A stretch of 64,000 nucleotides of DNA from Candidatus Fukatsuia symbiotica (GTDB lineage Bacteria > Pseudomonadota > Gammaproteobacteria > Enterobacterales > Enterobacteriaceae): NCBI RefSeq assembly GCF_003122425.1, contig NZ_CP021660.1, positions 1 through 64,000 on the forward strand, read 5' to 3'. The translations under genes were made by a program, and so were the position numbers. This document shows positions 36,816-45,843 of this stretch, in pieces (position 1 is the stretch's first letter; every line of letters starts with the position of its first letter). The notes beneath the pieces are model-generated. The model was not told the origin of the DNA. It did not search any database and worked only from the letters and a program-made list of their open reading frames with translations.

Positions 36816-37982
36816 TTAGCAACGATCTCTTTCCCGCTGTTCCAGTTCACCGTGGCTAACAACATTCAGCATTTCATCCCGAGGGATACGGCCTGTTTGA
36901 TATAACTGCCAAGCTTTATCGGCCAAACGGGCTTGTTGAGCCTGCAAACGACTGTCAATCCAGTGGCTCCACTGGGTGTAATTCAAACAGGCCAGTTCTC
37001 GGCGTACTGCTTCATCGAAAATCAAATATTCGCGTATTGCCTGGCGCTTGCCATCAGTCGTTCGCAGTAACTGCTGTACCACAATGACTTGCAAGACACC
37101 GAGCAGATCACGGGCGGCGGCTTCACGCATTTCTGCGGGAAACATCAGCACCGCACGTGGGATGGTTTCGCCGGGTGAATGGGTGTGTAAGGTAGACAGA
37201 CATAAGTGCCCTGATTGCCCGCAGGCTATCGCGCCGCTCAAGGTCTCCCTATCTCGAATTTCTCCGACCCCAATCACATCCGGTGCCTGACGCAGGGCCA
37301 GTTTCAGTCCTTCGGCAAAGCTGCCGACATCACGGCCAATCTGTGATTGCGCAGGTGGCAGCAGGTTTTCTGGCGTGCCGAGGATATATTCAATCGGATC
37401 TTCAAAGGTCACTATTTTTCTGTCTGTATACAAACGGCAACAATACTGATAAATCGCCGCCAGTAAGGTGGATTTACCTGAACCGGTTTCACCACACACC
37501 AATATCAATCCTTTATGCGGCAGTAGATGGCGCAACAAATCAGGCTCCAGATCGAGACTTTCCAATGCGGGAATGTGCGTGGGAATAAGCCGTAAGGTGA
37601 CGGCCATGGTCAATTCCTGGCGCCCTGCCGTGACCTGAATAAAGTTGGCACGAAAGCGTAACCGTTCGCCGCGACTCAGGCCGTAGCGCTGATCCGCATC
37701 GCCATCGAGTTGCAGTGCCCGATCGACACCCCGACCAGATTTCACCATCGCCTTGATTTTTGGTGTAAATATTTCATCTATCAATTTAGTTAATTGCGCA
37801 TCTTCCAGGCGAAAGGCACTGGCTTTTACTAGTCGCCCGTAACGACCAACAATCAGGGGCGAGCCGCCTTGCAGATGAATATCGGTGACGTTGTGACGCG
37901 CACACCAGGTAAAAAAGCGGCGCAAGGTATCCGCGCTTAAGCCAGCGCTGAAATCAAAGGGAGGCAGGCTATCTGCAGACAT
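36816..37982 (-). CDS. traJ: TraJ/DotB secretion ATPase (PilT-like)
   Basis: Hexameric AAA-type ATPase of 388 residues that drives the transfer apparatus. Motifs: N-terminal DIHLQGGSPLIVGRYG, Walker A GETGSGKSTLLAAI, Asp box TFEDPIEYIL, Walker B VIGVGEIRDRETLSG and the His box LSTLHTHSPGET. The start MSADSLPP at 37982 is preferred over an open extension to 38033 because it follows a GGAG and is one base from the traI stop. This is the complete copy; a truncated duplicate lies at 13601-14682. Confidence 0.93.
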   Translation of the reverse strand: MSADSLPPFDFSAGLSADTLRRFFTWCARHNVTDIHLQGGSPLIVGRYGRLVKASAFRLEDAQLTKLIDEIFTPKIKAMVKSGRGVDRALQLDGDADQRYGLSRGERLRFRANFIQVTAGRQELTMAVTLRLIPTHIPALESLDLEPDLLRHLLPHKGLILVCGETGSGKSTLLAAIYQYCCRLYTDRKIVTFEDPIEYILGTPENLLPPAQSQIGRDVGSFAEGLKLALRQAPDVIGVGEIRDRETLSGAIACGQSGHLCLSTLHTHSPGETIPRAVLMFPAEMREAAARDLLGVLQVIVVQQLLRTTDGKRQAIREYLIFDEAVRRELACLNYTQWSHWIDSRLQAQQARLADKAWQLYQTGRIPRDEMLNVVSHGELEQRERDRC

Positions 37983-38030
37983 TTCATTTCTCCGTGGTAA
38001 TGATCGGTTGCCAGTGGGTTTTATCCCTAT
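36901..38030 (-). repeat. traJ-region direct repeat, complete-gene copy
   Basis: Partner of the repeat at 13601-14730, same orientation, exactly 23,300 bases away. This copy continues in both directions into intact traJ and traI, so it is the source. Confidence 0.92.
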
Positions 38031-38772
38031 CAAACCGGGCCCGTTGTTTTAACCGTTTTACCTTGTCGCCAATGATCAGTTGATCCGGGGTGCCGGTGAC
38101 GGTTTGCTGTTGTTCGGTAATACGTGGCGCAGTCACCATGCCTTGCTGCAACAAGGTTGAATAGTGCAACATGCCCGCGTAATCACGAGTTAGGCGATTA
38201 AAATTGGCTTCCAGAGTGTGATCAGCGCTGTCACGGCCTTCTGACCAGCCTTTTTCTACCGCCTGACGCCAGATGGTGCGTTGCTGGCCGTCTTTCGGCA
38301 GCACCGCACTGGCGGGGAGTGCCGTGGGGGCGGTAGCCAACCCGGCAAGTAAATACTGACGCCAGCCCGGCGGATTACTGACAAACCGCTCTGACGACAC
38401 AATGTTGTACACCCTGCTGGCAGTACGTATCTGATCCGCTGTGATATGAGCAATGTCCTTGGTCGCGGCGATCACCGGCGGCAACCAGCCCTGGCGGCTA
38501 ATAAGCGGCCGAAAATCATACAAAGTATTGAGTGTTGGCTCCTTATGCCGTAACGCCGCTTGCAGTTCCCAGGCACGTTGGGCTTTACCACCGCGAAATC
38601 CTAGGGTGCGCCCCGCTTCGGTTAGCATTTGATAGACGGTGTCACTCATCCCGCGCTGCTGGCTGGAGGGATTAAGGTAGGTTTTGATATCAGGCGGGGG
38701 CACTGCCTGTTCGTCGGCAAACACCGGGAGCGTGAATAGCAGCATCAACCCCGCCAGTGCCGGTTTTTTCAT
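37984..38772 (-). CDS. traI: TraI/DotC outer-membrane core protein
   Basis: A 262-residue exported protein: signal MKKPALAGLMLLFTLPVFAD, with no lipobox Cys visible. The mature part shows the DotC pattern LGFRGGKAQRAWELQAAL, LYDFRPLISRQGWLPPVIA and LTRDYAGMLHYSTLLQQG. DotC works with DotD and DotH to form the outer ring. It overlaps traH by 4 bases and abuts traJ. Intact. Confidence 0.9.
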   Translation of the reverse strand: MKKPALAGLMLLFTLPVFADEQAVPPPDIKTYLNPSSQQRGMSDTVYQMLTEAGRTLGFRGGKAQRAWELQAALRHKEPTLNTLYDFRPLISRQGWLPPVIAATKDIAHITADQIRTASRVYNIVSSERFVSNPPGWRQYLLAGLATAPTALPASAVLPKDGQQRTIWRQAVEKGWSEGRDSADHTLEANFNRLTRDYAGMLHYSTLLQQGMVTAPRITEQQQTVTGTPDQLIIGDKVKRLKQRARFDRDKTHWQPIITTEK

Positions 38773-39218
38773 GACACAGTGCCTCGCTTATCGGGTAAAG
38801 CAAAATACAGATGTAGTGTGTTGGATTGTTGCCTCAACGTGGCCCGCCAGCTTATTTGCGCTTCAATCTGGCGTAACAAATCATCAAAGCGGAGATAGCG
38901 GGCATGCACATTGAGCGGTAGCGGCAAACGCACCCCACTGTAGGCAAAGGTTAACCCTCGTTGATACGCCAATTGAGCTAACAATTCAACGGCATCGCCT
39001 TGCCAATCCAGATCCAGTCGTTGAGCATCACTGCGGATAGCCTGTGGAAAACGTTGCATTTTTTGATTGATGGCCCCGGCCTGATGGAGCTGTTGTTGCG
39101 TGCGTGAAATCGCGCTGGTTTCCTTATCCAGCGCCTGCGCGGCGGTCTGATCGGTTTTAGGCACCTGACAGCCAGACAGCAGCAAGCCCGCCAAAATAGC
39201 GTAGTAATAATTTTTCAT
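38769..39218 (-). CDS. traH: TraH/DotD outer-membrane lipoprotein
   Basis: A 149-residue lipoprotein: MKNYYYAILAGLLLSGCQVP has a lipobox LSGC. The C-terminal part VELLAQLAYQRGLTFAYSGV and RFDDLLRQIEAQISWRATL is the secretin-N0-like fold of DotD. It targets DotH to the outer membrane. First gene of the traH-I-J block; coupled to traI. Confidence 0.9.
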   Translation of the reverse strand: MKNYYYAILAGLLLSGCQVPKTDQTAAQALDKETSAISRTQQQLHQAGAINQKMQRFPQAIRSDAQRLDLDWQGDAVELLAQLAYQRGLTFAYSGVRLPLPLNVHARYLRFDDLLRQIEAQISWRATLRQQSNTLHLYFALPDKRGTVS

Positions 39219-39257
39219 GGGGAGTTTCCGTTAAAAGCAGAGGTCCTGCATTAGTCC

Positions 39258-39449
39258 TCAATCGGGAGGAGGGCCATATTTTTTTCTAATTTTTTGATGT
39301 AATGCTTCCGCCAGTTCATGCAATTCCTGGCATTCATCAGCCAGCTCATCCTGGTCCAGGATGTCTAATTTTTCCAGCAAGGACAGCGACTGATCCTGTA
39401 AAAATTTAGCCATATTGGCGGTTGTTTGCTCCAGTGATTTTTTTGCCAT
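39258..39449 (-). CDS. Small helical protein of unknown function
   Basis: A 63-residue, charged and probably coiled-coil protein (MAKKSLEQTTANMAKFLQDQ, ending RKKYGPPPD). It lies between pilV and traH on the same strand. I do not recognise it. No strong ribosome site is visible. Confidence 0.5.
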   Translation of the reverse strand: MAKKSLEQTTANMAKFLQDQSLSLLEKLDILDQDELADECQELHELAEALHQKIRKKYGPPPD

Positions 39450-39527
39450 GATTTTTTCGTTAGTTTGATTAAGATGATAAAGGATAACGCGTTTTCATAC
39501 TGTTAACATAGCGACGGTATTAACCTG

Positions 39528-40921
39528 TTAATTCGATAAATCAATTTTGATATCACTGGTCAAATGATAGCGACTTGAACCCAGCGCGACACTGATTTTA
39601 TCGCCCTTAGCGATGTTGACACGGTATTGTTTTTGCGCCACCCCCACCGTTTGGTAGCCCCAGTAGTGCCCCGAGAGCCACCTTTACTGACATGCAGGCT
39701 ATTCGTTATTTTTCCCCTCACGGTGCCATTAACCAACACAGTAAAATTCGCCCTTGAGGTATGTGAACCATCGGTGGCATAAAATTTTGATGAAATCGAC
39801 ACCAGGATAAAATTAAAATTTCCGGGCGCCTCTATGGATAAGGCATCCACCCCTGCGCGTGACATACTGCCACCCCCCAGGGCTGTCCAGACACCGGATT
39901 GACAAGAAAGCACGGCACCCACTGCATCACGGCTGAGTAATCCCACCTTATCACAGGCATTACCAGATTCCGCTGCGTTATCCAACTGCAAAAATTCGCC
40001 CGTGGACAAGCGGCCATCGGCATGAACCGTACCGCCTTTCAGTTGACCCGTGGTCGATATCCCTTTGCCATTCACCGACTGGATCCAGTCATCGTTATCC
40101 ATATACAGTCCACCCCCATGGGGCTCATTCATCCACCCTTTACCGCTCGACGTGATGAGCCACCCCTGGTTACTTTTTATGTCATTCTCCGTGGTAAGAG
40201 TGTTGCTGAAATGACCTGTTTTCGCCTGTATTCCTTTCACATTATTCAAATTATTGTCATGCATATCGATATCCGTATGCATACGATTAAGATCTGGACG
40301 GTTATTCACTTTATAGCGATACAATCGGTCACTTTCCTGCCTGTCCGTCCCGAGCACATCAGAGGATAACCAGGTAGCCAGCCGCCCTCTTGCGGCGCGC
40401 AGACCATAGCGGGTCAAATTCATTTCCCACCCCGCAAACGCCCCGACAGCCAGATTATCCGGCCAAATATAGCCGCCGGACCCTTCCACTTTTTGCGAGA
40501 TAGTGCGCAATCCTAAGTAAGAAATTTCCTGACCGCCGGAAGTGAGCACAAAAGCCACCAGTTTTTCATGAAAGTGCGGATCACGCGCAATACCGACCTG
40601 ATAGGTTTGTGCGGCGGTATTGCTCAACGAAAACCCGGCAGGTAAATACCCCGCTTGTTGTAATTCTGCGGCACTGACGGTGATCGGCGTGCCACCTTTG
40701 ACACGATTGACCAGGGTATCGCGGTTATCCCTGATATAACTTTTGGCGGCACGGCCAACCGCGGTCATGTTACTGGCCGCCACGCCCCATTCCAGTTCTT
40801 GCAGGTACTGCGTATAACGGGGATAGCCGTAAAGACCAGCGAGCATAATAATAACCAGCCCGATTAACAGTTCAATGGTTAATATCCCCCGATGTACGGG
40901 CGATACAGACTGTTTTTTCAT
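39528..40921 (-). pseudogene. pilV: PilV-type minor pilin / adhesin, frameshift near the tip
   Basis: Tip protein of the thin (type IVb) conjugative pilus. It has a prepilin N-terminus, HRG-ILTIELLIGLVIIMLAGL, with cleavage after Gly and Glu at +5. Then a typical PilV body (GYPRYTQYLQELEWGVAASN, YIWPDNLAVGAF) and a repeat-like shaft. One base is missing in a four-base homopolymer at 39669-39672. The other frame restores a sensible tip: HYWGYQTVGVAQKQYRVNI to DIKIDLSN, stop at 39528. The unrepaired frame ends at 39560 with a basic tail. No shufflon repeats or recombinase gene are seen. Confidence 0.82.
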
Positions 40922-40956
40922 CTTGTGTTCACCTGTTCATAAAGGAAGTTGTTGAG

Positions 40957-41591
40957 TCAACATAGCCACGGTAAGACTGCCGCAAAGATAAGGGCAAAGG
41001 GGATTTCACGCGGCTGTGGTGCCAATCCCAGCCAAGCCAGACCGGCTTGCAACAAAATAATTCCAAGCGCAAACAACGTCAGTGACACCGTCACCGGCAA
41101 TGTTAGCCATACACTCAATCCCATGAGTAAATACACATCACCGAGGCCAAACCGCTCGAGGCCATGGCGATTGGCCCAGCAGCGAAAGAGGCTAAGCACC
41201 CCGAATATCACCCCACCCTCAACCAGGGCTTGTAAAGCAGAAGAGGAAGCGTACGGCAACAGCGTAAACAACAGGCCGCCGAGGATAAAACCGCCGGTGA
41301 ATCTAAGCGGCAACCAGCCACGGGCCACATCCAACTGGGTGAGCAAGACAGACCACCCCAATAGCATCAGATCACGAAATATTAGCGGCCAGGGCTGCGC
41401 CAACAAGAGACCTCGTGTGCTCACGAGGCTAGCCACTACCGCAAATAACATAATAAGCAGTGAGGCAAAAGGCAGTAGTGCCGGGGCGTCCCTTCGATAC
41501 GGCCAATAAATTGGTGGGCTTCTGCGATCAGATAATGGCCCATCAACAAAAAAATCGGCAACAGTATGCAAAACAGCCCCACCGACGTCAT
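40957..41591 (-). pseudogene. pilU: Prepilin peptidase (PilU-like, A24 family), frameshift
   Basis: Membrane protease that trims prepilins. The main frame has two aspartate motifs: TQLDVARGWLPLRFTGGF (first Asp) and FGLGDVYLLMGL (GxGD). It has about six membrane segments and lacks the N-terminal methylase zinc region, as in plasmid PilU. The likely start is the ATG at 41591, which overlaps the stop of the transglycosylase gene (ATGA); from it a hydrophobic start MTSVGLFCILLPIFLLMGHY runs to a four-base homopolymer at 41483-41486, where one missing base shifts to the main frame. As read, only an N-terminally odd product is possible. Confidence 0.78.
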
Positions 41592-42057
41592 GGCCGCTGA
41601 ACCCGAAACTGCTGATAGCGCTGATAAACCCGCCTCGCATACTTCATCCTGCGCGGTTGGTTATTGTTGGCAAAACCGGCATTGTAGGAGCCCAGGCACT
41701 GCCAGTTAACGCCGCATATTTGCAGGTGTTTGGCCAAAATCCAGGCCCCGATCTGGACATTCAGGCAAGCATTGCTGAGTAACTCCTCTTTTGATTTGAT
41801 TACCCCATCGCCACCAATTTTGGAATGTGACGGGAATTAATTTGCATCAAACCATAATCCGTACTGAGTGCCTTACCCGCCTTGTTGCGGTTAGTGTTGA
41901 TGGCGCGCGGATTAAGGCCACTTTCCTGTACCGCCATCGCTTCCAGCAACAACGGATCGACCTGGTAACGCAGTCCTGCGGCCTGAAAACACAAAGCACA
42001 GGCACTGCCAGAGATACCGAGCAAGAATACAGCCAATATCAACACTCTCTTTTTCAT
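41588..42057 (-). pseudogene. pilT: Lytic transglycosylase (PilT/VirB1-like), frameshift
   Basis: Exported wall-cutting enzyme that opens peptidoglycan for the pilus. Start MKKRVLILAVFLLGISGSAC, signal peptide, then the SLT fold: catalytic Glu in EAMAVQESGLNP and YGLMQINSRHIPK. One base is missing in a T4 run (41818-41821); after it the other frame continues GDGVIKSKEELLSNACLNVQ, SYNAGFANNNQ and ends VQRP at 41588. Both conserved halves are present, so the gene needs only one base to be intact. Confidence 0.82.
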
Positions 42058-42155
42058 GTTCACCGCCAAAGTAGTGGCAAAAATAACTTTAATAGCACGT
42101 TTAACAGGTCTATTATTGAGTCTATTCATCCATCAAATTGAAGGAGCGGCTTTAC

Positions 42156-42407
42156 ATGCCAAATCTCATCCTTAGTGATACCAGCGCCAGCGTGAGTGAA
42201 TTGAAAAAAAATCCGATGGCTACCGTTGATGCCGGAGACGGCTTACCTGTCGCTATTCTTAACCGAAACAAACCTGCTTTTTACTGCGTACCCGCGCGCC
42301 TGTATGAAGCCATGATGGGATCATTGGACGATCTCGACCTGATAGAGATTGTTCACCAACGCGAAGGTGGTGAAACCGTAGAAGTGGACCTGGATCAATA
42401 CCTATGA
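42156..42407 (+). CDS. stbD: StbD/YefM-type antitoxin
   Basis: An 83-residue antitoxin starting MPNLILSDTSASVSELKKNP; the N-terminal part is the Phd/YefM DNA-binding fold (AILNRNKPAFYCVPARLYE), followed by an acidic tail DLDDLDLIEIVHQRE. AAGGAG lies 9 bases before the ATG at 42156. Its stop overlaps the toxin start (ATGA). Divergent from pilT. Confidence 0.9.
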   Translation: MPNLILSDTSASVSELKKNPMATVDAGDGLPVAILNRNKPAFYCVPARLYEAMMGSLDDLDLIEIVHQREGGETVEVDLDQYL

Positions 42408-42692
42408 CTTATAAAGTTAAATTTGATAAAAAAGCCTTCAAAGAATGGGAAGCCCTGACCGATAGCCTTCGTAAACAATTTGCTAAAGTGTTAAAAAAAA
42501 AGACAGGAACAACCCAGAATACCTCAGGCAAAATTATCAGGATTAGCAGACTGCTATAAAATCAAGCTGCGATCTTCCGGTTTCAGACTGGTTTACCAGG
42601 TGGTTGATAATATTCTTATTATCAAGGTGATAGCGGTAGGTAAACGAGAACGGAGCCAGGTATACGCGACGGCTAAAAAACACCTGACTTAA
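42404..42692 (+). pseudogene. stbE: StbE/RelE-type toxin, broken at an A9 run
   Basis: RelE-superfamily toxin. It starts MTYKVKFDKKAFKEWEALTD and breaks at nine A (42493-42501). With eight A the frame would continue KRQEQPRIPQAKLSG, CYKIKLRSSGFRLVYQVVD and IIKVIAVGKRERSQVY, the normal RelE/StbE core, to a stop at 42690-42692. As read, the product ends after about 51 residues. The long A run could also allow ribosome or polymerase slippage, giving a fraction of full-length toxin. Confidence 0.82.
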
Positions 42693-42759
42693 CGATAAGC
42701 GACTGATTTCAATACCTGTACCCTCCCTCACGCAAGCTGCCTTTACCTGTTCAGAATTA

Positions 42760-43260
42760 CGTCAGGCTTTTAAATTTCATATTGTTGCACACACGCTGAC
42801 AGAACAAAACGTTGATGATCCCTCTCAGGTAGAGCCTCTGCTCGATCAAATAGAGGGGGTCGTCACTCAGGTAACTGCTGATGGGGCTTGATGGCAACCC
42901 TACTTATAAGACGTTGACTGAACGCAACAGCGAGATGGTTATTGCTATTCCCCCGCGATCCACGGCAGTAGCCAGTAATACGACAGGGCAACCGACCCAA
43001 CGCGATCAGCACCTGGAAATGATCCAGAACAAGGGGCGACTCGCCTGGCAAACAGCCCTAAACTACGGTCAACGGGCCCTGGTTGAGACCATGATGGGGT
43101 GTTACAAAAATGGGGTGTTACAAAAAGCTGATTGGACCTCGTCTTCGGGCTCGCGAATTGGCTGCACAGAAGACGGCAGCATCGATAGGTGTTGCCGTTC
43201 TTAATCGGCTTTTGGCCGCAGCACGCCCTCACTCCGTCCGTAAGGAAGTGACAGTGTCAT
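42760..43260 (+). pseudogene. IS5-family transposase, C-terminal remnant
   Basis: C-terminal third of an IS5-type transposase in two frames: LTEQNVDDPSQVEPLLDQIE and DGNPTYKTLTERNSEMVIAI, then RGRLAWQTALNYGQRALVETMM, then (after a frame change) IGPRLRARELAAQKTAA and NRLLAAARPHSVRKE. The last Glu of the DDE triad is in VETMMG. The frame change is caused by a tandem 16-bp duplication at 43095-43126. No inverted ends were identified. Confidence 0.78.
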
Positions 43261-43317
43261 AACTCCCTTGGGGAAAGGGGAAGTCACAACCTTCACACCT
43301 CCATGCACCAACGCCGT

Positions 43318-44091
43318 CTATCTCCGCATGATGCGTTCAAGATCCGCAATATTGATGATAGTGATATCTTTTTTTTGTACCTTAATGAGACCTTTAGATT
43401 GAAGTTTGGAAAATGTGCGGCTCACTGTCTCGAGCGTTGTACCAAGATAATTAGCTATCTCTTCGCGTGTCATGCGAAGATGAAAATTCAAGGGCGAGCA
43501 GCCACGTAGGCTTAGACGACGAGATAAACTTAAAAGAAATGTTGCCAGTCGTTCTTCTGCGTGTGTGCCGTGAACTAATAGTATACCCAAATTATGCGCA
43601 CGAACGATTTCATCGCTCATTATTTCGCAAATGTAATTTTGAATGACAGGGAACTCTTGACATAGGTATTGAAAATAATAAAAGTTAATAAAACAGAGTT
43701 GACTGTGTTCCATGGAAATAGCACTGAATTGATGTTTTTTTGCACAGATGCCATCGAATCCTAGCAATTCTCCTGCCATGTAAAATCCTGTGATATGTTC
43801 CTGTCCTTGACTATTGAACATGACTGTCTTGATAGATCCTGATTTGATAACATAAATTCTCTTAAAAGGTGCATTGACAATATATATTGACTGACCACGT
43901 CCAACGGCTTTTTGGGTATAGATAGCTGAATTAAAATTTTCTATTTCTTTTGAAGTCAGGCCTGCGATTTTCCCCATTTTACACAATGCACAATGGCTAC
44001 AACCAATACAACCAATATGGTGAGTACAACAATTGCTTTCTTCTAAATTTTCCATTTCCATCTTTTTTTGACAGTAATATACCAGATGCAT
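43318..44091 (-). CDS. FNR-family oxygen-responsive regulator
   Basis: A CRP/FNR-type regulator of up to 257 residues (in-frame ATGs at 44091, 44061 and 44055). The N-terminal GCIGCSHCALCK gives Cys28-x2-Cys31-x5-Cys37, matching the three N-terminal iron-sulfur ligands of E. coli FNR; the fourth is probably the Cys in HSQLCFINF. A cyclic-nucleotide-type sensor fold follows (YVIKSGSIKT, ITGFYMAGELLGFDGICAKK). The recognition helix LETVSRTFSKLQ keeps the Glu-x2-Ser-Arg of FNR, which reads TTGAT-N4-ATCAA. Two such perfect sites flank the gene's upstream region, at 44161 and 45605. Intact. Confidence 0.9.
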   Translation of the reverse strand: MHLVYYCQKKMEMENLEESNCCTHHIGCIGCSHCALCKMGKIAGLTSKEIENFNSAIYTQKAVGRGQSIYIVNAPFKRIYVIKSGSIKTVMFNSQGQEHITGFYMAGELLGFDGICAKKHQFSAISMEHSQLCFINFYYFQYLCQEFPVIQNYICEIMSDEIVRAHNLGILLVHGTHAEERLATFLLSLSRRLSLRGCSPLNFHLRMTREEIANYLGTTLETVSRTFSKLQSKGLIKVQKKDITIINIADLERIMRR

Positions 44092-44160
44092 TGCATGTTC
44101 ACTGGATTGCTTGATCCCAACACAACTTTGACCAGTGACCAGTTTACAGGAAATAATTCA

Positions 44161-44174
44161 TTGATTTAAATCAA
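44161..44174. promoter_or_regulatory. Perfect FNR box upstream of the FNR-like gene
   Basis: TTGATTTAAATCAA is a fully symmetric match to TTGAT-N4-ATCAA. It lies 70 bases before the regulator's 44091 start, suggesting autoregulation. Confidence 0.75.
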
Positions 44175-44279
44175 GCATTAGCGTAACCTTAAGCCGCTGT
44201 AGGTAAGCGAAGCCCATTCGAAGCAAGAAACTCCACAATCTCCTGATTATTTATTATTTATACCGACTTTGCTGAGTTC

Positions 44280-44729
44280 GATAATCTTTGGCCACTGACA
44301 AACATGAAAAAGAACCAACAGTCACTGGAATGTCGAGAGAGGTTGTTTCTCCTCCTTTCCAAACAATGCGTGTATGTATCTTTTCTCGTTCACGACGATG
44401 AATAATCACCTTTTCAATTAAGCTCCGTAAGAAAGCTTTTTCTATTGTTGCAAGAGCATTTTATCCCAGATAATGGAGATATTTTTACTAATTTTAATTC
44501 TCAGGTATCGAGGCAAGATTAGTTTTTGCTTTTTTCTTCTCTAAAGAAGGAAGGCCTGTGCTTGTTTTAATTCCTGCAACGTACTTTGCCAGCGTTTTGC
44601 AAGCTCGGAAGCGACTAAACGGTTGTTTGGATCAACTTGATTAAATTGCCACTCAGCTAATTTTGCTTGATAGCGCAGTCGTTCTAACTGTTGCTCATGG
44701 GCCTTTTGAATAACACAGTCTGTTTCCAT
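44280..44729 (-). pseudogene. Large serine recombinase, C-terminal remnant
   Basis: The frame 44541-44729 encodes EQQLERLRYQAKLAEWQFNQ VDPNNRLVASELAKRWQ, a signature of large serine recombinases (transposon or phage type). Past 44541, broken frames continue the usual tail: KAFLRSLIEKV, IHTRIVWKGG and a GSF motif near 44300. No catalytic domain is present. A decayed fragment of an integrase or transposon. Confidence 0.72.
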
Positions 44730-44783
44730 CTGCTGAGTTATTGCAAGTCCGCAGAAATGCTCAGGTATCCAGGTTAAAACAGG

Positions 44784-45152
44784 TTATGCAATGGCTGACA
44801 TCTCCCCCCCCCTCCCCTTCTTTTTCCTGACCCCCTTTTGCCCCTGCTTCAGGCCGATGAGCTCGAATAACTGTTCCATCAATCATGTGCCATTCGTGAT
44901 CCCCCTCTTTTTTTAAAAAACGCTAAAAGAGCGTCTAAATGTCCTTTTTTCACCCAGTTATTGTAACGGCTATACACCGTCTTCCAAGCCCCAAATTCAG
45001 GGGGGTAAATCACGCCACGGTGCGCCTGTCCTAACGATCCAACACACCGCTTCAAGAAAGTTTCTGTCGTCTTTTCCATGCCGGCCTTTAGCAGCGGGTA
45101 ATAAGACTTTCAACGCTTCCCATATCCTCTCTGTTATCACTTCTCGTGCCAT
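44784..45152 (-). pseudogene. IS5-family (IS427-like) transposase, N-terminal remnant
   Basis: Starts at 45152 MAREVITERIWEALKVLLPA, then GRHGKDDRNFLEAVCWIVRT and GAPWRDLPP. A frameshift at a G6 run (45000-45005) leads to EFGAWKTVYSRYNNWVKKG, and another to WHMIDGTVIRAHRPEAGAKG, which holds the first catalytic Asp. The rest is absent. A terminal word GGGACAGAGCCC lies near 45199-45210. Dead fragment. Confidence 0.82.
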
Positions 45153-45604
45153 AGCAATCACCTTTTTATGGCACTTTATAACATATTTTATTTTTAGGGA
45201 CAGAGCCCAGTATAAATCCATTTGGATATAATTTTTAGGCTTATTGCCAAAAATTAATGAATCCTTGCGGACTCCAGATTTACTGGGATCGGATGCCTCG
45301 AAGTTATCGATCCGCCTGAGGGTATCAAAAGACCCGAAGCTTTAATAGTATAACCTGAATTCGGGATAAGGATTAATCTAACTAATTGAAATTATTATGA
45401 TATAAGGTAACCATAACTGGATGACGCGAGAAAAATTGTCTTTTTGAGTTTCAGGCACTTGATTCTTTGCAATCATTAAGCCGATATTTTTATTAGATCC
45501 ATTTAAAAACAAATAGTTATTGATTTTCTTATCCCGAACTCAGGTTAGTATAACAAAGCCTACAAAATCAAAAAAGCTCCTATCATCACATTGAACCGTT
45601 TTTT

Positions 45605-45618
45605 TTGATTTAAATCAA
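45605..45618. promoter_or_regulatory. Perfect FNR box upstream of the NRPS region
   Basis: Second exact TTGATTTAAATCAA, 1.24 kb before the first NRPS gene. A TATAAT lies about 44 bases after its centre without a good -35 box, as expected for an activator-dependent promoter reading toward the NRPS genes, though the spacing is not the classic one. Confidence 0.65.
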
Positions 45619-45811
45619 ATACGAGCGTATTCAATAAAGGTACTCTTTGACTATTATAATTCTGCTTTTTATAAGCCTATAAGGTTTACGCAGCATTTTC
45701 ATAATGTAGGCGAATTTTGCCTCTCACAGAGAGAGGAGGCAAGGCAGAAATTGATCTGTTGATCAAACAGCACTGAGGGAAGATTCATTCAGGGAGGGGA
45801 TAGGCCGCTAT

Positions 45812-45843
45812 CGGTCAGTGTACGTTCGATGCGTACCTGACCG
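45812..45843. other. Strong hairpin of unknown role
   Basis: CGGTCAG-T-GTACG, loop TTCGATG, CGTAC-CTGACCG: a 12-bp stem with one bulged base. It is not followed by a T run, so it is not a simple terminator. It could be an RNA structure in a long leader before the NRPS, or part of a mobile element end. Confidence 0.5.

Noticed and set aside
39528-40921. A shufflon at the 3' end of pilV, as in R64.
   Set aside because: No inverted partial gene segments, no repeated 19-bp crossover sites and no rci-like recombinase nearby. The odd C-terminus is explained by a frameshift.
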